64,000 bases of DNA from Desulfolinea sp050305405 (lineage in GTDB: Bacteria > Chloroflexota > Anaerolineae > Anaerolineales > Villigracilaceae), in NCBI GenBank assembly GCA_050305405.1, contig JBNLFG010000019.1, positions 1 to 64,000 of the forward strand. The letters run 5' to 3'. The notes beneath the pieces were generated by a model. It was given only the letters and a program-made list of their open reading frames with translations, was not told where the DNA came from and made no database searches. Shown here in pieces: positions 60,199 to 64,000 of the stretch. The stretch's first letter is position 1. Each line of letters starts with the position of its first letter. The position numbers and the translations under genes were made by a program.

Positions 60199-61593
60199 AT
60201 GCAAAGTCTAGATCAAGTCAAGAAAACAATCCGCATCCTCGAACAGGATGCACTCAAAATAAGTTTGTTGTTGTCCTGCGTACCTAATGGCATCACAACG
60301 CTGGAGAAGTGCTTGAACAACCTTAAGCAGCAAGAAATCAGCCAACATATCGTACGCAGAAGATTGAATTGGCTATCTGAACCACCCCAAATTCATAATT
60401 TTCCACCCCTGTTGGCCGGAGAAGACATTGCTCCTGCTGGCAGTAATGGCAGGCCAGAGAAAATCTACTTGCTAACAGAGTTCGGTACAGCGGTCTTGAC
60501 CACGCTTGAGCCTGATCTGGTCATCAAGGCACCGCACTTTCGTGATCCGGCAGATCTTGCACATCGCTATATCACTTTGAAAGTAGCGGAGCAGGCAGAG
60601 AAAGACGGGCTGGAACCGCGTATCGAGCATACGTTCCGTAACGCAGTTCAGGAAGTGCGCGCAGATGTCTACCTAGAGGTCGATGGCATGTTGCTCATCA
60701 TTGAGGTCGAGCAGAGGCTACGCCGTCAAAACATCAAGCGTATACGCGAGAAACTGCTTCGCTGGGCGCGCTTCATCCAGGCAGAGGGCAGTGATCAGGA
60801 ATGGCAGCTTCAACTGGTCTTCAATGTCCGCCCACGCGAGTTGCCCACGCTGCTGCGTTACTGGCAAGAAGCTTTTGCTGATGTGCAGCGTGAATTCGGT
60901 GAGCTTCCCTATTATCTCTACTACATTACCGCCAGCGAATTATTAGATGGTCCATCTTTCTCAAACGCGCTCTTTGGCGCTCAGCTTTTGGACAACATTG
61001 ACTATAGTCCCGCTGACACGCCAAACGAGGTAGAAGCGCAGGAAGTTGAACGTCCAGACTATGTTGACGAAGAACGATACGTCGAGTTTCACGATGCCCT
61101 CGAAGCACTCCTTGAAGCACCCCCGGAGCAGGCTCTGGAAGCGCTCAAGGAATTGGCTAAGCAAATCTACGTGGCATCCTACTACCCGAACAGCCCCTGC
61201 CTGAAGGCAGCCGTCTTCCCGTGGGCGTCGATCTGGCTGATACGCCGTTATCTGGAACATCCTGACATGGTGTCTGTGCGAGCTGAACTAACCCGGGAAT
61301 TGACCCGCATCACCAAGCGCAGCCCGGGCATGATTATGTTACGCGAGACCGTGACGAGTCTGCTATGGGACGTCATGCTCTACCGCCATGGGCTAGGTCG
61401 TGGGGGGATATTGCGTGTGGTGTTTCAGGTCCCTGATTTTCAAGATAACAGTTCAGATTTTCGGGTAGACGTGCGGATCGACACAGATCTGCGTTCAGCG
61501 CTCACTGACGATGTCATGGCACTGCGTTGGTTTTTCACCAGCATCTATCTGTACCGTCGTCGCTTGGGACTGGTTGATGAGAAAAAGAAATAG
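60199..61593 (+). CDS. Replication-relaxation family protein
   Basis: 464 residues. N-terminal winged-helix-like part (about 1-100, 'RPEKIYLLTEFGTAVLTTLE'), then 'DLAHRYITLKVAEQAEKDGL', 'RADVYLEVDGMLLIIEVEQR' (a nuclease-like E-x-D-like core) and a helical C-terminal half. This fits the replication-relaxation family found on plasmids and integrative elements of Gram-positive bacteria, proposed to be needed for replication or relaxation of plasmid DNA. Only a weak SD (GAGTGAG) is seen. Confidence 0.65.
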   Translation: MQSLDQVKKTIRILEQDALKISLLLSCVPNGITTLEKCLNNLKQQEISQHIVRRRLNWLSEPPQIHNFPPLLAGEDIAPAGSNGRPEKIYLLTEFGTAVLTTLEPDLVIKAPHFRDPADLAHRYITLKVAEQAEKDGLEPRIEHTFRNAVQEVRADVYLEVDGMLLIIEVEQRLRRQNIKRIREKLLRWARFIQAEGSDQEWQLQLVFNVRPRELPTLLRYWQEAFADVQREFGELPYYLYYITASELLDGPSFSNALFGAQLLDNIDYSPADTPNEVEAQEVERPDYVDEERYVEFHDALEALLEAPPEQALEALKELAKQIYVASYYPNSPCLKAAVFPWASIWLIRRYLEHPDMVSVRAELTRELTRITKRSPGMIMLRETVTSLLWDVMLYRHGLGRGGILRVVFQVPDFQDNSSDFRVDVRIDTDLRSALTDDVMALRWFFTSIYLYRRRLGLVDEKKK

Positions 61594-61608
61594 AAAGGAG
61601 ACTTAACC

Positions 61609-62517
61609 GTGGTCACATTATCACAATGCCTGGCGCTTCTAGACTCACCGGATTGGTCAGAATCTACGCGGAAATACTATCGCCGAAACACGAAAAGCTT
61701 TGCTGCCCATTGGGAAGAAATGACTCAAGAGACCTTCGATCTGGTGCAAGTAACTTCGCGTGACTTACGCAATTACCGGGACTATTTACAAGGTGAGCGA
61801 AGGTTACGTGTTGGGACGATCGAGAAAAAGTTCGCTCCACTACGATTTGCCTTCAAGCAAGCGCTGCGGAAACGCTGGATCGAAACAAACCCAATGGAAG
61901 GGATCAAACGACTCAAGCAGAGCCAGGCAGTGCCGCGCTCCCTGAGCAAGATTGAGCTAGCAGCTTTGATGCGCACGATCCAGAAGGAGTTGGAGAATGC
62001 TCTGCGGCATCACCCGGTCCGCTGGCGCACCTATCGGCGAGATGCTTCTTTGGTGATTTTTCTCCTGAACACAGGCGTACGGGTCCAGGAAGCCTGCGAT
62101 GTCCGATTGGACGATATTCGGCTTTCTGAGCGCAAGGGCAGCCTGCTGGTACGTAAAGGCAAGGGACGTAAGGAGCGGCGCGTCCCCCTGAACACTCATG
62201 CGCGACAGGCACTCCAGGAATGGTTGGCTGTGCGCCCGGACAGCGAGACCACGCATTTATGGACAACTGTGGAGCAAGGTTCTAATCCGCTGAGCAAGCG
62301 CTCTGTCCAGCGTATCCTGGCACGCTATAAGGAGCTGGCAGGGCTGGAACGGCTCTCGCCGCACATCTGCCGCCATTCCTTTTCCAAGCATCTCGTGGAC
62401 GAAAAGGTAAGTCTGGAAAAAGTTGCAAAGCTCCTGGGACATGAAAATTTGAATACAACAAAGATCTATATTGCCCCGAGCGATGAAGATCTGGCGCAAG
62501 CCGTGGAAGCGTTATAA
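61609..62517 (+). CDS. Tyrosine recombinase/integrase
   Basis: 302 residues, XerC-like. N-terminal SAM-like core-binding domain (1-100), then the catalytic domain with Arg ('NTGVRVQEACDVRLDDI'), Lys ('VRKGKGRKERRVPL'), 'HICRHSFSKHL' (H-x-x-R), His ('LLGHENLNTT') and the nucleophile Tyr ('KIYIAPS'). Likely inserts the element at tRNA-Asp. The start is GTG at 61609 with AGAAAGGAG upstream. It is not next to the att site, unlike many islands. Confidence 0.93.
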   Translation: MVTLSQCLALLDSPDWSESTRKYYRRNTKSFAAHWEEMTQETFDLVQVTSRDLRNYRDYLQGERRLRVGTIEKKFAPLRFAFKQALRKRWIETNPMEGIKRLKQSQAVPRSLSKIELAALMRTIQKELENALRHHPVRWRTYRRDASLVIFLLNTGVRVQEACDVRLDDIRLSERKGSLLVRKGKGRKERRVPLNTHARQALQEWLAVRPDSETTHLWTTVEQGSNPLSKRSVQRILARYKELAGLERLSPHICRHSFSKHLVDEKVSLEKVAKLLGHENLNTTKIYIAPSDEDLAQAVEAL

Positions 62518-62531
62518 AGAAGGAGATAGAA

Positions 62532-64000
62532 ATGAGCAATAAAGCAAAAATAAATACGTACGGTGAAATTGAGTGGCATAACATCAGCGAAGAGCTGAGA
62601 AAAGCATTGACAAACAGGGAGTCCGGGAAAAGACCGTTGGCTGAGTGGCACCGGAGAAAGAAATGCTATATCAGCTACTTTGAGACGGTTGAGCAGATCG
62701 AAAATATTCTACTGTTGATCAAAGAACACAATGTGACTCTCGATGTGAACCAAAGGTTTGATTTGTTCAACTCAAGCCCTAATGAGTTGATTGAAGAAAT
62801 CCGCAAGCAAAGACGGGAGATGAGCCAGGCTGAAGAGGATGCAAAAGATTCGCTGGGGAGACAGCTTACTCGGTTTCAGCTTGCCGGTGCCAGTTATGTC
62901 TTCCATACAAAACGCTGCATCATTGCTGACCCCCATAGTGCAGACCGTCTTGCCGCAGTATTGATTGGCCTGGAGAAGTTACAGGAATATCCTGCTCTTT
63001 TGATCTGCCGTGAAAAGGATCGCTCAACCAGGATTGAACAAATCAAACAATATGCAACCGGAACTACCATCTACGATCTTCAGGAAAGCACCAAAATGCC
63101 ATCTAAAAAAAGCAAGAAGCACATCTTTCTGCTAACCTATTCCAAGCTTGAAGATGGCATCAACATACTCCTGGGCAACCACGATTACTACACAGTGATC
63201 GCGGACCACATTGAAGAAATGCGAGATGCATCCCAAGACAACTCAACATTCATCAACACTCAGACATTAGTCCTGGGACGGAAACGTCGGTTTCTTTTAA
63301 CCGATCGGTTGATCTCCGGAAAACCTCAGCATTTTGAAGTTCCCATAAAGCTTTTGGATATCTGGAATGAATTAGACAAGGAACTGCAAACATTTATAGC
63401 AAACCCAAAAGATCTGTTGGACATGGGACAAACTTCAACACCCTGGCTGAAACGTCGCCGCCGGGTAGCGGAAATCTATGATTGGCTACGCTCAGGGTAT
63501 ATGGTGAAAAGAAGCCCTGACATAGGGCTTGAGCCTAATGAGATATTCAAGACCGTAGAGTGCTCACCGGAACTTCCTGAACGCATTAAACGGAAAAACA
63601 AGAACGAAAATATGGGGGTGCCACGTTATGTGGGTCTGTGTAAGGCGAAAGACATTCTGGCAAAGATAATGAAGTATTTAGCAGAACATCCGGAGCACAG
63701 AATACTCATTGTTGCTCACCACAACGATGTTGTGGAATTTCTAAGAAAAGGATTTGGTATTCCTGAACCCCCAACTGTTTACGGAAAAGAACGCATTAAA
63801 GGTGCTCGCCAAAAAAACGCCAACAAAGCTCGCTTGATAAAGCAGGGTATCGTGATGGTCCTTGCGCAAGATATTGATCTGGATTGGTATATTGGTCCAA
63901 TCGACATGATCTTTTTTGCTGAGATGCGAAACACTTACGAGATTCAGAGTGCGCTGAGAAAACGTCTCAAAAAGTATCATCCAAACCATGAGTTCTCAAT
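62532..64000 (+). CDS. SNF2-fold protein with degenerate ATPase motifs (partial, runs off the window)
   Basis: At least 489 codons, open at the right edge. AAGGAGAT precedes the ATG, 14 bases after the integrase stop. Residues 112-142 ('LTRFQLAGASYVFHTKRCII', then 'ADPHSADRL') align with the SNF2 Q motif and motif I ('aDemGlGKT'), but the Gly-Lys-Thr is missing. 'VIADHIEEMRDAS' (223-235) replaces the DEAH box and 'LLTDRLIS' (255-262) the LTGTP motif. The second RecA-like lobe shows 'RILIVAHHNDVVEFLRKGF' and 'YEIQSALRKRLKK' where the Q-x-x-GR-x-R motif should be. The fold seems kept but ATPase residues are lost. Function unknown. Confidence 0.65.
   Translation, partial: MSNKAKINTYGEIEWHNISEELRKALTNRESGKRPLAEWHRRKKCYISYFETVEQIENILLLIKEHNVTLDVNQRFDLFNSSPNELIEEIRKQRREMSQAEEDAKDSLGRQLTRFQLAGASYVFHTKRCIIADPHSADRLAAVLIGLEKLQEYPALLICREKDRSTRIEQIKQYATGTTIYDLQESTKMPSKKSKKHIFLLTYSKLEDGINILLGNHDYYTVIADHIEEMRDASQDNSTFINTQTLVLGRKRRFLLTDRLISGKPQHFEVPIKLLDIWNELDKELQTFIANPKDLLDMGQTSTPWLKRRRRVAEIYDWLRSGYMVKRSPDIGLEPNEIFKTVECSPELPERIKRKNKNENMGVPRYVGLCKAKDILAKIMKYLAEHPEHRILIVAHHNDVVEFLRKGFGIPEPPTVYGKERIKGARQKNANKARLIKQGIVMVLAQDIDLDWYIGPIDMIFFAEMRNTYEIQSALRKRLKKYHPNHEFS

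Overview
The window looks like a chromosomal segment of a monoderm-type Chloroflexota bacterium, most likely of the class Anaerolineae. This is inferred from gene content, not from a search. The evidence is a Tad pilus assembly line without a secretin, surface lipoproteins with Thr/Pro-rich tails, large extracytoplasmic hydrolases, a type 2 isopentenyl diphosphate isomerase, an Asp23 protein next to nusB, and a soluble-cyclase/ATPase/TPR regulator. No LPS or outer-membrane genes are seen. Many genes have a clear TATAAT -10 box but only a weak -35 box.

Layout. 132-7218 (+): Tad/Flp pilus assembly (cpaB, cpaE/tadZ, cpaF/tadA, tadB, tadC), then comF and the ribosome hibernation factor hpf. 7299-8370: convergent folE and folB. 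8468-14572: a penicillin-acylase-family hydrolase and two lipoproteins, one with carbohydrate-binding-like modules and a TIM-barrel-like end. 14606-17572 (-): fabG, asp23, nusB, tatA/B, tatC. 17694-29025 (-): accessory material, including a DUF1461-type membrane protein, a spermidine-synthase-like membrane fusion, a candidate TIR/deoxyribosyltransferase-fold effector, a small-molecule operon (FAD oxidoreductase, methyltransferases, NTF2-like, isochorismatase-like), a TetR module with a visible operator and a truncated gene, a lipoprotein hydrolase and a GH16 glucanase. 29124-39675: D-lactate/glycolate-type dehydrogenase, CAP/LysM protein, AEC transporter, an unrecognised 420-residue protein beside panB, an MscS channel, tRNA-Gly(CCC) and a polyprenyl synthase. 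39754-45895 (+): a tightly packed seven-gene operon combining phospholipid-type membrane enzymes with a PTPS/QueD-like protein, a dehydrogenase, a glycosyltransferase, a methyltransferase and a RibD-C reductase; its product is unknown. 46373-53038: a giant cyclase/ATPase/TPR protein, a K+-channel-like protein, idi-2 (fni) and acpP.

53193-64000: tRNA-Asp(GTC) followed directly by an integrative element that runs off the right edge. It carries an excisionase-like HTH protein, two membrane/lipoproteins, an FtsK/TraB-like translocase, a ParM/ParR pair, a DnaA-N-type replication protein whose gene contains four 24-bp iterons and an AT-rich stretch, a replication-relaxation protein, a tyrosine integrase and an SNF2-type protein whose ATPase motifs all appear degenerate. 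The combination of tRNA site, Xis, Int, Rep and FtsK-like translocase resembles the actinomycete AICEs (pSAM2 type), here with a plasmid-type segregation system and a lambda-like origin inside the rep gene. This is the most novel part of the window.
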